DNA of 64,000 nt, taken from positions 1,056,493 through 1,120,492 of the forward strand of contig JAQJVL010000279.1 of the NCBI GenBank assembly GCA_035578905.1, in the 5' to 3' direction. Every line of letters starts with the position of its first letter. Within the stretch, counting starts at the first letter, position 1. This DNA comes from Stictocephala bisonia. Lineage: Eukaryota > Arthropoda > Insecta > Hemiptera > Membracidae. Of the stretch, positions 57,401 through 64,000 are shown piece after piece. The notes under the pieces were generated by a model, which saw only the letters and a program-made list of their open reading frames with translations, was not told where the DNA came from and made no database searches. The translations under genes and the position numbers were made by a program.

Positions 57401-58519
57401 CACTTGATCGCTTTTTAAGACCTGACTTAAGAGATAAATTGGTCGGTAGCGTAGTTGGTTCAATCCCAGCTTCATGTGCTAAAGGTTCTCAGTTCGATCT
57501 CAATCAGAGTCAATACATTTTGAGAAGGATCAGCTGATAACCACCGGCTGATCATTTGTCATTGGGCTATTAATTAATGACACTTTCTAAGGAATAGTCG
57601 GCCTTAGTTTGTAACAATGACTACATTCGCTCATCTACACTCATCACACTCATTCGAAATCCATATTCGCCCATATCTTGACGATCGGCGTCTTATGAAT
57701 AGATAGATAGATAGATCAACTCTAAAAACCAATAGAACCTTTCTAATGCTTATAATTGATAGGTGGCGCCTTGACAAAGAATTTCCTGGTGGGTTTTTGT
57801 GCTAAGAGGGCATGAGCCCAACAATAACAGTATACTTTCAATATGCATACACACATTCTGGATCACACCCTTCCTTTTACTATCATTGTTTTTATCCTCA
57901 TCTGTCAAGCAATATCAGTTTATTAAGATATCTCTTATATCCTGATAATTATTTGCTATAGATTGTTTTAAAGTAAGAGTCCCAGGTGTTAAAAAACCAT
58001 TCCTCAATCATGAATAGTACAACATTAGTAGAATAAGTTGTTATATTGATAGATGCACAAATATTCTGTGAAAGTAAAAATATTTATGAATTTATTCCTT
58101 CCTCTTACAGAAGAAAATACTGTTTATCACTTTACAAAAATCAATACAGATTAACATATTAGTTGGTTTGACAAAAAACCAAACACCATATATACAAATT
58201 ACTGTTATAGTAATGGTGTCTATTTAATATATAAATTTTCCTAAAAATGCATTCTTGTTGCAGTATAGTGTACAATATGGCATGTATGAACTTAGCTATG
58301 CTCTAAATATTTACTTTATGTTTGTATTTGTTTGAAGGAAAGCGAATATGTTCAGCAGAGACATATTCTCGCCAGAACCTGTTCCTAGTTTTTTCTGCAA
58401 TGATACAACACTTCTCTCTTGAGCTTCCAGTTGGGAAATCCCTCCCAGATCTGGAGAAACATGTCCCTGGAATCAACTTGAGCCCTCAACCCTTCCAAGT
58501 TGTCATGGTGCCTAGATAA
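30346..58519 (+). CDS. Cytochrome P450, CYP2-clan type, nine exons
   Basis: Haem-thiolate mono-oxygenase, expected in the endoplasmic reticulum with NADPH-P450 reductase; the substrate is unknown. Exons: 30346-30436, 40354-40605, 41710-41867, 46258-46530, 47919-48036, 53130-53310, 53938-54055, 55273-55414, 58338-58519. They sum to 1515 nt (504 residues plus stop), normal for the family, and phases match at all eight junctions. Seen in the product: hydrophobic anchor (residues 2-21), basic KKPHPKFPPGP hinge, DGVIRG, WTEQR at 124-128 then RRFMLRTLRDLGFG (helix C), EVLR at 368-371 (helix K), FNPER at 421-425, and the haem loop FGLGKRIC with Cys449. The EQRRF-LR-LRD-GFG block resembles insect CYP303/304/305-type CYP2-clan P450s; the exact family is not certain. 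Odd: the I-helix reads DLLFPTSMTLTA, without the usual (A/G)Gx(D/E)T, and the haem loop has CSA where CxG is usual. Confidence 0.92.
30748..31193. repeat. Foldback inverted repeat in intron 1
   Basis: Arms 30748-30960 and 30993-31193 are reverse complements over about 200 bp, with only scattered mismatches and a 32-bp spacer containing GTCGCGGCCACACG. Shared words include CATCATCAGGCTTGGGAC, ATTTTACAAAAGACATCAT and ACACTTACACTTGTCCTGTA. The transcribed intron would form a long hairpin. The GATGATG/CATCATC words recall the terminal repeats of Penelope-like elements, which is only a suggestion. Confidence 0.9.
33038..33324. mobile_element. Small MITE with repeated GTATCA palindromes
   Basis: Ends are inverted repeats: CACTTTCACTACCATGT on the left and CACTTTCACTGCCATGT read in from the right. 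Flanks GTAA and TTTT could be decayed TTAA copies, which would suggest piggyBac relatives. The interior repeats a palindromic word of the form GTATCANATTGATAC at about 33129, 33158, 33249 and 33294. No open frame of note. Confidence 0.65.
34849..40057. repeat. 41-bp satellite array, about 127 units, in intron 1
   Basis: One 41-bp unit (ATAACTTTGCTTCCTAGCAG then TCACACTTGTGTAGATGTTGT) repeats head to tail for 5.2 kb with no spacer and almost no length change. Variation is concentrated at two positions, giving TTACTAGC, TTCCTAGC and TTCCCAGC types. The first type is frequent in the left fifth and sporadic later. The unit contains ACACTTGTGT, a short palindrome with an E-box-like CACTTG. High uniformity implies recent expansion or gene-conversion-like homogenisation. 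The true copy number may differ from the assembly. Confidence 0.97.
40354..40605 (+). CDS. P450 exon 2
   Basis: Acceptor TTTTCCAG|GA. Encodes GPLRWPLWGGYLQL, helix A, the first beta sheet (ILGMYLGSFPTVVACSYD) and the B region, ending DGVIRG just before the donor G|GTTAAA. Confidence 0.92.
40606..41709. other. P450 intron 2
   Basis: 1.1 kb of AT-rich intron. No element or gene recognised. Confidence 0.7.
41710..41867 (+). CDS. P450 exon 3
   Basis: Acceptor TTTACAG|GG. Encodes the helix C region: FFIDGHKWTEQRRFMLRT, where Trp124 and Arg128 should contact the haem propionates, then LRDLGFGTRNRRFEAIVEE. Ends at GAG|GTGAGA in phase 0. Confidence 0.93.
41868..42837. other. P450 intron 3, left part
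   Basis: AT-rich, except for a GC-richer island at about 42270-42440 with a 64-codon open frame on the minus strand (GTGWYFFPRNFVEARVVAFW). I do not recognise the peptide. It may be a fragment of a repeat or pseudogene. Confidence 0.5.
42838..43480 (-). mobile_element. SINE family A copy, split by a MITE
   Basis: Read on the minus strand, 43480-43402 gives the head (GAGCTAAAGG, CAGTTCAATCCCAATCA, GGTATCAGCTGATAA) and 42974-42838 gives the body and tail (ATTAATGACACTTA, CTCATCTACATTTATCAT, CAAAATCCCC). Together they match the SINEs at 20388 and 57435. The break lies exactly at the TTA flanking the MITE 42978-43398. Confidence 0.75.
42978..43398. mobile_element. Harbinger-type MITE inserted in a SINE
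   Basis: Terminal repeats are GAGGCTGTCCCAAAATTACA on the left and GGGGTTATCCAAAAATTACG read in from the right, both continuing TAACGC. The flanks are TTA on both sides (42975-42977 and 43399-43401), a 3-bp duplication typical of PIF/Harbinger or ISL2EU-like elements. At 421 bp and with no open frame, it is nonautonomous. The interior has several G-runs. Confidence 0.85.
43493..43725 (-). mobile_element. SINE family B copy, reverse
   Basis: It shares with 19775-20010 the words TTCTGATTTTCAGCTAA, ACTTGGTTCTCTTCC and a tail with GTAGTCATCGTTTC. It lacks the most distal tail of the other copies, so it is truncated or diverged at its 3' end. Confidence 0.65.
43740..46216 (+). mobile_element. Decayed LINE (jockey superfamily) in intron 3
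   Basis: Readings in several frames show an endonuclease end (SDHDSQLI, about 43889) and then reverse transcriptase blocks: LKIAKVVPVYKKGDTRDVKK (44624), FRAGRYTLTAVSNFVESV (44800), FMDLSRTFDSVSHERILQVL (44890), VHGVPQGSVLEPLLF (45070) and FADDSNYLVSGK (45175). A C-terminal region RAILGLKLDDTVRG (45660) and NRNLTITKTS (45845) follow, and the 3' end is AATAAAGAAATATTGAATTG. Stops and frame changes make it inactive. The tail lies only about 40 bp before exon 4. Confidence 0.85.
46258..46530 (+). CDS. P450 exon 4
   Basis: Acceptor AATTCCAG|GGAGTC. An upstream alternative (ATTCACAG at 46237) would lead to an early stop. Encodes GVVEVPSVFYAIFLNLSLEL (helix E region) through LSGYTDCLESNDFIKSFIQ, residues 168-258. 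Donor CAG|GTAAAT, phase 0 at both ends. Confidence 0.9.
46531..47918. other. P450 intron 4
   Basis: AT-rich intron. It contains a three-copy tandem repeat (47032-47285). The rest is unremarkable. Confidence 0.7.
47032..47285. repeat. Tandem repeat of 80-85 bp, three copies
   Basis: The phrase GTACAAGTTTTTGTTTTAA recurs at 47099, 47184 and 47264, each preceded by AAAATATGTTTTTT and a TAGTTAGTTT word. The array is short and slightly diverged. Confidence 0.85.
47919..48036 (+). CDS. P450 exon 5
   Basis: Acceptor TGTTTTAG|GAG. Encodes ELVKEHKDTFLLDDLRDFCD then IYLKEIAERQNLNSEHWF, the helix F-G to H region with the usual D-L-R-D-F-x-D-x-Y signature of CYP2-clan proteins. Ends ACAG|GTGAAC, leaving one base of codon 298. 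Confidence 0.9.
48037..49062. other. P450 intron 5, left part
   Basis: AT-rich intron. No element with defined ends was recognised. Confidence 0.6.
49063..50815. repeat. Large foldback element in intron 5
   Basis: Left arm 49063-50174 and right arm 50302-50815 are inverted copies of about 500 bp, with mismatches and small indels and a 127-bp loop. The left arm is longer because a 612-bp MITE sits in it. Shared words include TTTTATTCTTTGCACTTTTC, AACAAGCATGTTTTATTCTG and ACACCATAAGTAAATT. No transposase is visible. It is a foldback-type nonautonomous element or a segmental inverted duplication. Confidence 0.88.
49099..49710. mobile_element. piggyBac-type MITE with TTAA duplication
   Basis: Terminal repeats CCCTGCAGTACT on both ends, flanked by TTAA at 49095-49098 and 49711-49714, the piggyBac signature. 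Subterminal palindromic words GGGCTACCATTGTAGCCC (left) and GGGCTACACCTGTAGTCC (right), with a third variant TACAAGTGTAGCTC inside near 49512, could be protein-binding sites. It is 612 bp and noncoding. The uninterrupted target is preserved in the opposite foldback arm near 50780. Confidence 0.9.
50816..50976. other. Spacer between two foldback elements
   Basis: A short AT-rich stretch of P450 intron 5 ending in a TATATA site used by the next element. Nothing else is seen. Confidence 0.6.
50977..51796. mobile_element. Long-inverted-repeat MITE with TA flanks
   Basis: Begins CAGGGTGTTTGAAAAGTGTA and ends with the near complement, TTTTCAAACACCCTC, flanked by TATATA on both sides, consistent with a TA duplication (Tc1/mariner-like, or a related group). 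Its arms (about 400 bp each) are complementary along most of their length, for example AGTTCCTATGAAGA against TCTTCATAGGAACT and AATATACTCTAAAAATATA against its complement. No transposase. Confidence 0.8.
51797..53129. other. P450 intron 5, right part
   Basis: AT-rich intron. No gene or bounded element was recognised. Confidence 0.6.
53130..53310 (+). CDS. P450 exon 6
   Basis: Acceptor TTTCACAG|AG. Encodes KQMVMTMWDLLFPTSMTLTA (I-helix), then IEFLLHHPEVQTKVQKEIEE and VVGRSRLPSLDDRK (helix J region). Aligned by the WDLL and LLHHPE anchors, the canonical acid before Thr is Met314 and Gly is Thr312. Donor AAAAA|GTGGGT is weak at its exonic side but is the only one that keeps the frame. Confidence 0.9.
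53311..53937. other. P450 intron 6
   Basis: 0.6 kb of AT-rich intron. Nothing recognised. Confidence 0.7.
53938..54055 (+). CDS. P450 exon 7
   Basis: Acceptor TGTTTAG|C completes Asn358. Encodes MPYTEAVLREVLRRETLVAL, holding the K-helix ExxR (Glu368, Arg371), then ALPHRCTQDTYFYGYFIPK. Ends AAG|GTATCA, phase 0. Confidence 0.93.
54056..55272. other. P450 intron 7
   Basis: Contains an AT dinucleotide run (54220-54258), a possible repeat end at 54438 (ACAGAGTGTCCCTTGAGTAG) running to about 54650 that I cannot classify, and a 57-bp tandem array. Confidence 0.6.
54745..55142. repeat. 57-bp tandem repeat, seven copies, in intron 7
   Basis: Seven near-identical 57-bp units beginning TTGAAGGATTATGTACTCCT. 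One unit has GTGGTAG in place of GTGATAG. As 57 is divisible by three and the unit lacks a minus-strand stop in one frame, a 19-residue peptide unit (MITVQLLGVHNPSNNKHYH) repeats on the minus strand. I regard this as an arithmetic by-product, not a gene. Confidence 0.95.
55273..55414 (+). CDS. P450 exon 8
   Basis: Acceptor AATACCAG|GAC. Encodes DTMMLANLWSCQMDEHVWKN, then PFEFNPERHLDENGLLKKK, with the FxPER motif at 421-425, and MPFGLG, the start of the haem loop. Donor TTAG|GTAAGC. Confidence 0.93.
56290..57060 (+). mobile_element. R1-like LINE relic in intron 8
   Basis: The + strand reads YADYIAALVHHMFR around 56530 (a decayed YADD block), then TMWFNKLVVTGLYPKPE with a frame change, then KPAVK and LGCTK near 56725, which recalls the K-x-AVKYLG motif. 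These blocks follow the order found in the reverse transcriptase of R1/jockey-type LINEs. Heavily decayed, 5' and 3' ends not defined. Confidence 0.5.
57097..57425 (+). mobile_element. tRNA-derived SINE-like repeat
   Basis: The head has an A box TTGGCTCAGTGG (about 57108) and a B-box-like GGTTTGAAACCCC (about 57151) at tRNA-like spacing, followed by a tRNA-unrelated body. The 3' boundary is uncertain; the next SINE begins right after. Confidence 0.55.
57435..57716 (+). mobile_element. tRNA-derived SINE, family A, with GATA tail
   Basis: A box TAGCGTAGTTGG, B box AGTTCGATCTC, then the body GATCAGCTGATAACCACC, GGCCTTAGTTTGTAACAATG and the tail CGCCCATATCTTGACGATCG. Ends in a GATA microsatellite. 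This is the best-preserved copy of the family in the window. Confidence 0.8.
58338..58519 (+). CDS. P450 exon 9
   Basis: Acceptor TTTGAAG|GA. Completes FGLGKRICSAETYSRQNLFL with the haem-ligand Cys449 and runs through helix L to the C-terminal strand (GINLSPQPFQVVMVPR) and TAA. The length and the VVMVPR end are normal for the family. Confidence 0.94.
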
Positions 58520-59239
58520 TTTTTGGCACTGTTGATGCAGTACTTACAAATTAAGAAGACAAGAGAAATTACTTAGACCAATTAGTTCTTTGGAAACTAG
58601 CAACATAGAATAGTGTTAATACAATACCTTGTCTCCACTACTTCAAACTACTAAAATACTAATTTATTATTTTATGTAACAAGTAATTCCACAACATTTT
58701 ATCAATGTATTTTTTTGAATTATTGTATTCTATAAAGTATAATTTTTGATCAGAATAATTTACTTAAAATCGTTAAGTAGTGGAGAAAAAATTGTTTCAA
58801 ATTAGTGCTTTTGCGGCAATACATTTATATTAAATAGACTTTAATGTGATACCAAACTCGACCTAGGCTTACAATAAAGATTTTCGTTCAACTCCATGTG
58901 GGCCGTCCCCCTGAAAAGATGAAATGTCGGTAATGGCGTCAAAAAGTGTCTTCATTGTAACCATGATGATGTATAAGATTTCACGTTTACCAGTGAAGTC
59001 ATAGAAAAGTTGTGAAAGTGTTTCCATATTTTTGTCCAACTTGTATATCTATTTGCTTGTATAGACGTACCTAAAGGTAGGTATGTAAGTCTGCACAGTT
59101 AAGATATACAAATTTTTTATTCAAGGTTCCCAAAAGTTCCAAAAGGCACAGTCCGACTATAGACTATACACAACCCTTCCATTAGAATCGCTTCTCTGAA
59201 CCTCCTAATCAATGTGTGAATATTTCAATGTAGGTTTAG
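58520..59239. terminator. P450 3' untranslated region, possible AATAAA
   Basis: After the stop codon the sequence is noncoding. A polyadenylation signal AATAAA lies at 58873-58878, followed by a T-rich stretch, giving a 3' UTR of about 0.38 kb if used. The rest up to the tandem array is unannotated. Confidence 0.45.
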
Positions 59240-60008
59240 ACCACAGGCTTAACATGGCTTCTGAACCACAGGAGCGGTACAGGGGTAAAATATGTTAATG
59301 GTCACACTGACAATAGAACAAGGACCAGCCCTGTGGCTAGCATCACCTTAACATGACTTCTGAACCACGGGAACGGTACAGGGGTAAAATATGTTAATGG
59401 TCACACTGACAATAGAACAAGGACCAGCCCTGTGGCTAGCATCACCTTAACATGACGTCTGAACCACGGGAGCGGTACAGGGGTAAAATATGTTAATGGT
59501 CAGACTGACAATAGAACAAGGACCAGCCCTGTGGCTAGCACCACCTTAACATGACGTCTGAACCACGGGAGCGGTACAGGGGTAAAATATGTTAATGGTC
59601 AGACTGACAATAGAACAAGGACCAGCCCTGTGGCTAGCACCACCTTAACATGACTTCTGAACCACGGGAGCGGTACAGGGGTAAAATATGTTAATGGTCA
59701 CACTGACAATAGAACAAGGACCAGCCCTGTGGCTAGCACCACCTTAACATGACTTCTGAACCACGGGAGCGGTACAGGGGTAAAATATGTTAATGGTCAC
59801 ACTGACTAGCACCACCTTAAAATGACTTCTGAACCACGGGAGCGGTACAGGGGTAAAATATGTTAATGGTCAGACTGACAATAGAACAAGGACCAGCCCT
59901 GTGGCTAGCACCACCTTAACATGACTTCTGAACCACGGGAGCGGTACAGGGGTAAAATATGTTAATGGTCATACTGACAATAGAACAAGGACCAGCCCTG
60001 TGGCTAGT
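59240..60008. repeat. 99-bp tandem repeat, about eight copies
   Basis: Units begin CTTCTGAACCACGGGAGCGG and include AATATGTTAATGGTCACACT and ACAAGGACCAGCCCTGTGGC. Starts occur at 59258, 59357, 59456, 59555 and so on. One unit near 59800 lacks 28 bp. GC-richer than the surroundings, with no coding potential seen. Confidence 0.95.
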
Positions 60009-63000
60009 CCTTTAGTGATATATAATAATATAGTAGTGACACACAATATAGTGATATTGCTACAACCGCTCCAAGATATATAATATACAAATTTAAATTA
60101 CCAGTTTCGAGGGTCATTTTGAAATAATGCTCATCAAGCGTTACTGTATTAACAAAGAAATTTTCAACTTGATAATTAAGTTAAGGCTTCAGTAAACTTT
60201 AATGTAGTTTGCCTGCTCCTCAAAAGCTGAGTTTAAATGTTTTTGGAAGTTTAGCTATGTCTTCCTAAGCATCACTTTCTTCATGTATCAAATGATTTTG
60301 AGCCAGCTAGATAAGAAAGACCTTTAATAGAAGAAAAACAATGGATATAGATTGGTATTGCCAGATTGGGGAAAAAAACATGAGTCAAGTTGACTCATGT
60401 CTAGATTATAGGGAGGGTAATGTAGAACAGAACTTCTTATTTATGGAGCTTTTTAGTCACAGCCCTTTCAATACATAGATGAGCTGTAGTTGAGAGTAAT
60501 GGGTCCAGCTAAAAGCAAACGTGACTTTTTTGTATATTTTTCTAAGCCAACGTTAAACAAAAAGACAACAGTAAAGTGCAGTGACACTTGTTCTACATGG
60601 TGCTATATTAGTAAAGTGCAGTGACACTTGTTCTACATGGTGCTCTATTAGTAATGATAATTTATTGGGAATTATTGCCAAATGTCTTCATTTGCATTAC
60701 TTTTTATTGAGCTTACATTGATGTTTTTGTGAATGTACACCTCTCCACTTCTTGAACTAACTTTTAAACTGTCGTTCAAAACCTCTTATTCAAGTTTTGC
60801 CAATAGCAACATTATGACTCAAAATGTATTGACCACAATTATCAAATCTTTCCTTCAATAGAGTTGCAATATCTAACTATTTTCGTCTGCTTATGAATCA
60901 AGAAGTGAGGGACCCACTGTATGTATATGTTTCTTTTCTTTAGACCATTGGTAAGAATGAAGATTACAGATGTTTTTAGAAGTTCTTGTAACCACAGAAA
61001 GCTCCTCACATGTTGGTTGAAGATTGATGTCAGGAGCACTTGCCTTGAACAATCCTGTTTTCACTGTATTTAACTTTTGCAGTTTTGTGTCTCCTTGGTT
61101 TTGCCTCATTTTTTATACTCAGAAAACCGTCACTAAAATGAATATACCAATAAGAAATAGTAATTCAATCTTCTGTTGGTACAAAACAAACTTCATTTAT
61201 TGCACAGTGAATTTCAGTTAGATTTCACCTCTTTAGAAATCAATCATGATGTAAAATCCTTGATCATGAATAGTTACACTCAAAATATAAACATTTCCAT
61301 TTTAGTAAAATATTGAAAATATAAACAAATGGTATAATTACGGCAACTAAAAGTGCATTCGTAGGTAACCTGAAATCTAAGGAATCAGCTGATGGAAGAA
61401 ACAAAGATAGAGATATCAAAATTGTACAGTGTTGCTGACTATGCATTTGTTTTGAAACGAAACTTGTAAGCTTACAACATTATAATAAATAAAGCAAAAA
61501 CATTTAAATGTTCAATCAAAAGAAATTAAAAAAAATATTACTTTTTTAGGTATAAATAAAAGTATTAAAAAAAAATTATAAATCACAACATTTTATGATG
61601 ATTTTGGCTTATACTTATAAAGTTATATGTTATGAAGTTTATCAATGTTTATTTAGGTAGGACATTAGTACAAGAAGGTTTGACGATATAGTACCATATC
61701 ACCGTCTTTAGCAAATACGAGGTTGTGCAAAAAATATTTGCAAGGTTTTTTATTCCAATGAACCCTTATCCAAAACTATACGAGAAAACATGGTTAAGAA
61801 GGAATTAAAGGAGTTTGAATATTGCTGATAACTTTTAACCAAACAAAAATTATTTTAAAAAAATCACAATGTGGGCCTTCAAAGGCCAGGTGCAACAGCA
61901 GTTGGTTAGTTAAAATTGAGCTTAAGGTTCTTCTTTATTTCTAGGCTATTAAAAATTAACAGACTTTTAAAGTAATAATTGACTTATATAAAAACCAATA
62001 AGGTTTTAGCTGATAGCCAAAAACCCTGCATTTTATTAAAAAGACAGTTCATAATATACAAATTAGAAAATAAAGATTAAATAAAATACCAGCATCTCAG
62101 TAATAAATAAATAAAAGATACATTAATTTAAAAAAATAAATGTAATAAATTGATACAAAAACTGTACAGTATTTGAATATTCTGAGTAGGTACCTGATAT
62201 TTAATATCACTAATCTATCACTAAAATAAAAAACACTTCAACTGTTACGATAACAAGTTTGACAGCTAGAAGAGATCTTATCCTTAAACAATTTTTATGT
62301 ATTTTTACTTGACAAGAGGTTATAAATATGATTTAAGTGACTGAATTCATATTTACTCATATTAACACGAAAGTTTTACTGCAACTCATAGAAAAAAAAA
62401 AAAATTAATTTTTTTCTTAAATGTTTAATACTTGCAATCTGCCAGTGATCATGGAAATCCTGTTGGATTACGCGTTTTGGCTTTTATGCCATCATCAGAT
62501 CCTTAAAACTTGAACAATTTTTTAATTATTCTTGATTGTCTTGTCACAGTTTTTAAAAACTCTGAATGATTTCTAGGATCAATGACAGATTACAGGTAAT
62601 GAACCTTTAATAAATTTGTCAAAAGTGATTCAGAAAAACAACACCAAAATGAAATTAAGTAATGTTTAAATAAACTCAAGTTTAAATTGTTGCAGTTTTT
62701 TCTGCAGAGTGAACCCTTGACTTAGAATCTGGGTGGATATACTATGGAATGTTGGGTAAACTAAAAAAGCTCCTTTTAAACTTGAAATTCGCAAACCCTA
62801 TAACTTGAATTTTGGAAATAAAATTTTGGAATTTTATGCATAAAAATGTTTGCTTACCCACAGGGGTACATGTACCACTGTCAGAAAACTGCTGATTTAC
62901 ATGCTCTACAATCTACATAACTAAATTATTACACACTATGGCATGTTTACAAACTAAAATTACTAGATACGCACTATTTTGACAATTGAAATTAATTACT

Positions 63001-64000
63001 ATTATCTACAACAATTAATGCCACTTATCATCCTCGAGCCTGTGTTCACACAATATCTGACACTGCTCAGTTTACTGTCACTGTTAACACACTCTCACTA
63101 CACTTGCATTGTCACTTCCACTGGTACTGGCTCTGCTACTCTGTAGACTGTCACTCACTGTCTGACTGTCTGTTAGGTCAGTCAAAGGGCGTTTTAAGCG
63201 GTGTAACCCTACAAGGTACTGGAAAGAGCAGAAATCTAGATACTTCTGGGCACCAATTCGGGAAGGGTTTGGCTGCACCTATAGGAAAATGAACTGCCAT
63301 TCTGCTCCTTCCTGGTGGAAACTGGATTGGCCCAGATTCCTGGAAGTGTGCAGTTACATGCATAGGGACGGGGAGCTATTTCGTAGGGTGCACCGACGGT
63401 GATTTCCGTAGTCCGTAACAATAATTTTAAAGTTGAGCACACAAGTATTATCAAGATATCTTAATATTGACATACCTTAGTCAAGTTATTTTCTCTTTAG
63501 TCAATTCAAGGGGCCTATGCAACTCTACTGGCTAATCCTCCCTCTTCTCACAACTAATATCAATGGCTTGCTATGGTGAGGATAGCTTCGTAACTGGTGA
63601 TCGAAGCCCTGCTGTGCTCAACTATGCAACTGATTGTAGAAGTGGCTAGTGTGCTATTATTTATTTAGGCTTAAAGAATAGCAGTTTTTTAATAATTCAT
63701 TTCTGTAATTGTAGCAGTTATGCTTATTAAGTAGATCAATTGAGTAAATAGAACTTTTCCTAAGTTTCGCTGTTGGCCCTAAGAATATGTCCCTGATCAG
63801 TTCATTTGATTGAAGTCCATTATCAGGAACACATGTCTGTCCTTTTCTCTGGAAATCCAATTTATACGTTCCAGTTTGTACCTTTTATGATTCAATAGGT
63901 CTAGGGAAGGTCCTCCTAATGATCCCTCCCTAGACACCTGATGACCTACTCATCCAGGTGGAGTGGGGGATGTCCCTCTTTATGGAGTCAGCCTACGTCT
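60009..64000. other. Downstream region without recognised genes
   Basis: AT-rich intergenic sequence. A two-copy 40-bp tandem (AGTGCAGTGACACTTGTTCT) lies at 60570-60650. GTTTTGGCTTTTATGCCATC followed by ATCAG at about 62477 resembles a Penelope-type terminal word. The patches at 63040-63420 and 63870-64000 are GC-richer and may be repeat fragments. The short open frames there overlap one another on both strands and encode nothing I recognise. Confidence 0.5.

Larger units (their letters stand above)
55415..58337. other. P450 intron 8
   Basis: 2.9 kb of intron holding a LINE relic (about 56290-57060) and two SINEs. The first 0.85 kb and the last 0.6 kb are AT-rich without recognised features. 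Confidence 0.65.

Noticed and set aside
63084..63454. Overlapping small open frames on both strands
   Set aside because: Frames on both strands overlap without any recognisable motif. The GC-richer composition alone explains them.

Overview
The window is a piece of an animal nuclear genome, almost certainly an insect. It is AT-rich and intron-rich, crowded with transposable elements, and carries one spliced gene for a microsomal cytochrome P450 of the insect CYP2-clan type. No bacterial features, rRNA or standalone tRNA genes were seen. The order cannot be read reliably from the sequence; a hemipteran is only a guess.

The only well-supported host gene is the P450 (+ strand, start codon 30346, stop 58519). 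Its nine exons, read by GT/AG sites and P450 motifs, total 1515 nt and give 504 residues without a frame break. It has an N-terminal anchor, the P-P-G-P hinge, WTEQR (helix C), EVLR (helix K), FNPER and the haem-cysteine loop FGLGKRIC. The I-helix lacks the usual acid-Thr pair. Its 28 kb are mostly intron. Intron 1 (9.9 kb) holds a 5.2 kb satellite of about 127 tandem 41-bp units, a 0.45 kb foldback and a small MITE. Intron 3 holds SINEs, one split by a MITE, and a LINE that ends about 40 bp before exon 4. Intron 5 holds a 1.75 kb foldback with a piggyBac-type MITE in one arm, and a second 0.8 kb foldback. Intron 7 has a 57-bp tandem repeat. Intron 8 has a LINE relic and two SINEs.

The left part (about 1.4-16 kb) is a Russian-doll nest. 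A dead PIF/Harbinger transposase is split by a 1.2 kb hAT relic (8-bp target duplication) and by a full-length hAT element (8-bp duplication, 14-bp terminal repeats). The hAT transposase frame is itself split by an 8.0 kb Ty3/gypsy LTR retrotransposon lying antisense (4-bp duplication, nearly identical 1.4 kb LTRs, gag and pol, no env).

The middle part (about 16-30 kb) holds two SINEs, pogo/Tigger-type DNA elements, a decayed jockey-like LINE, and a Penelope-like element with reverse transcriptase and GIY-YIG motifs. Downstream of the P450 lie a 99-bp tandem array and sequence without recognisable genes. A possible isolated 5' coding exon with a TATA box lies near 1.3 kb.
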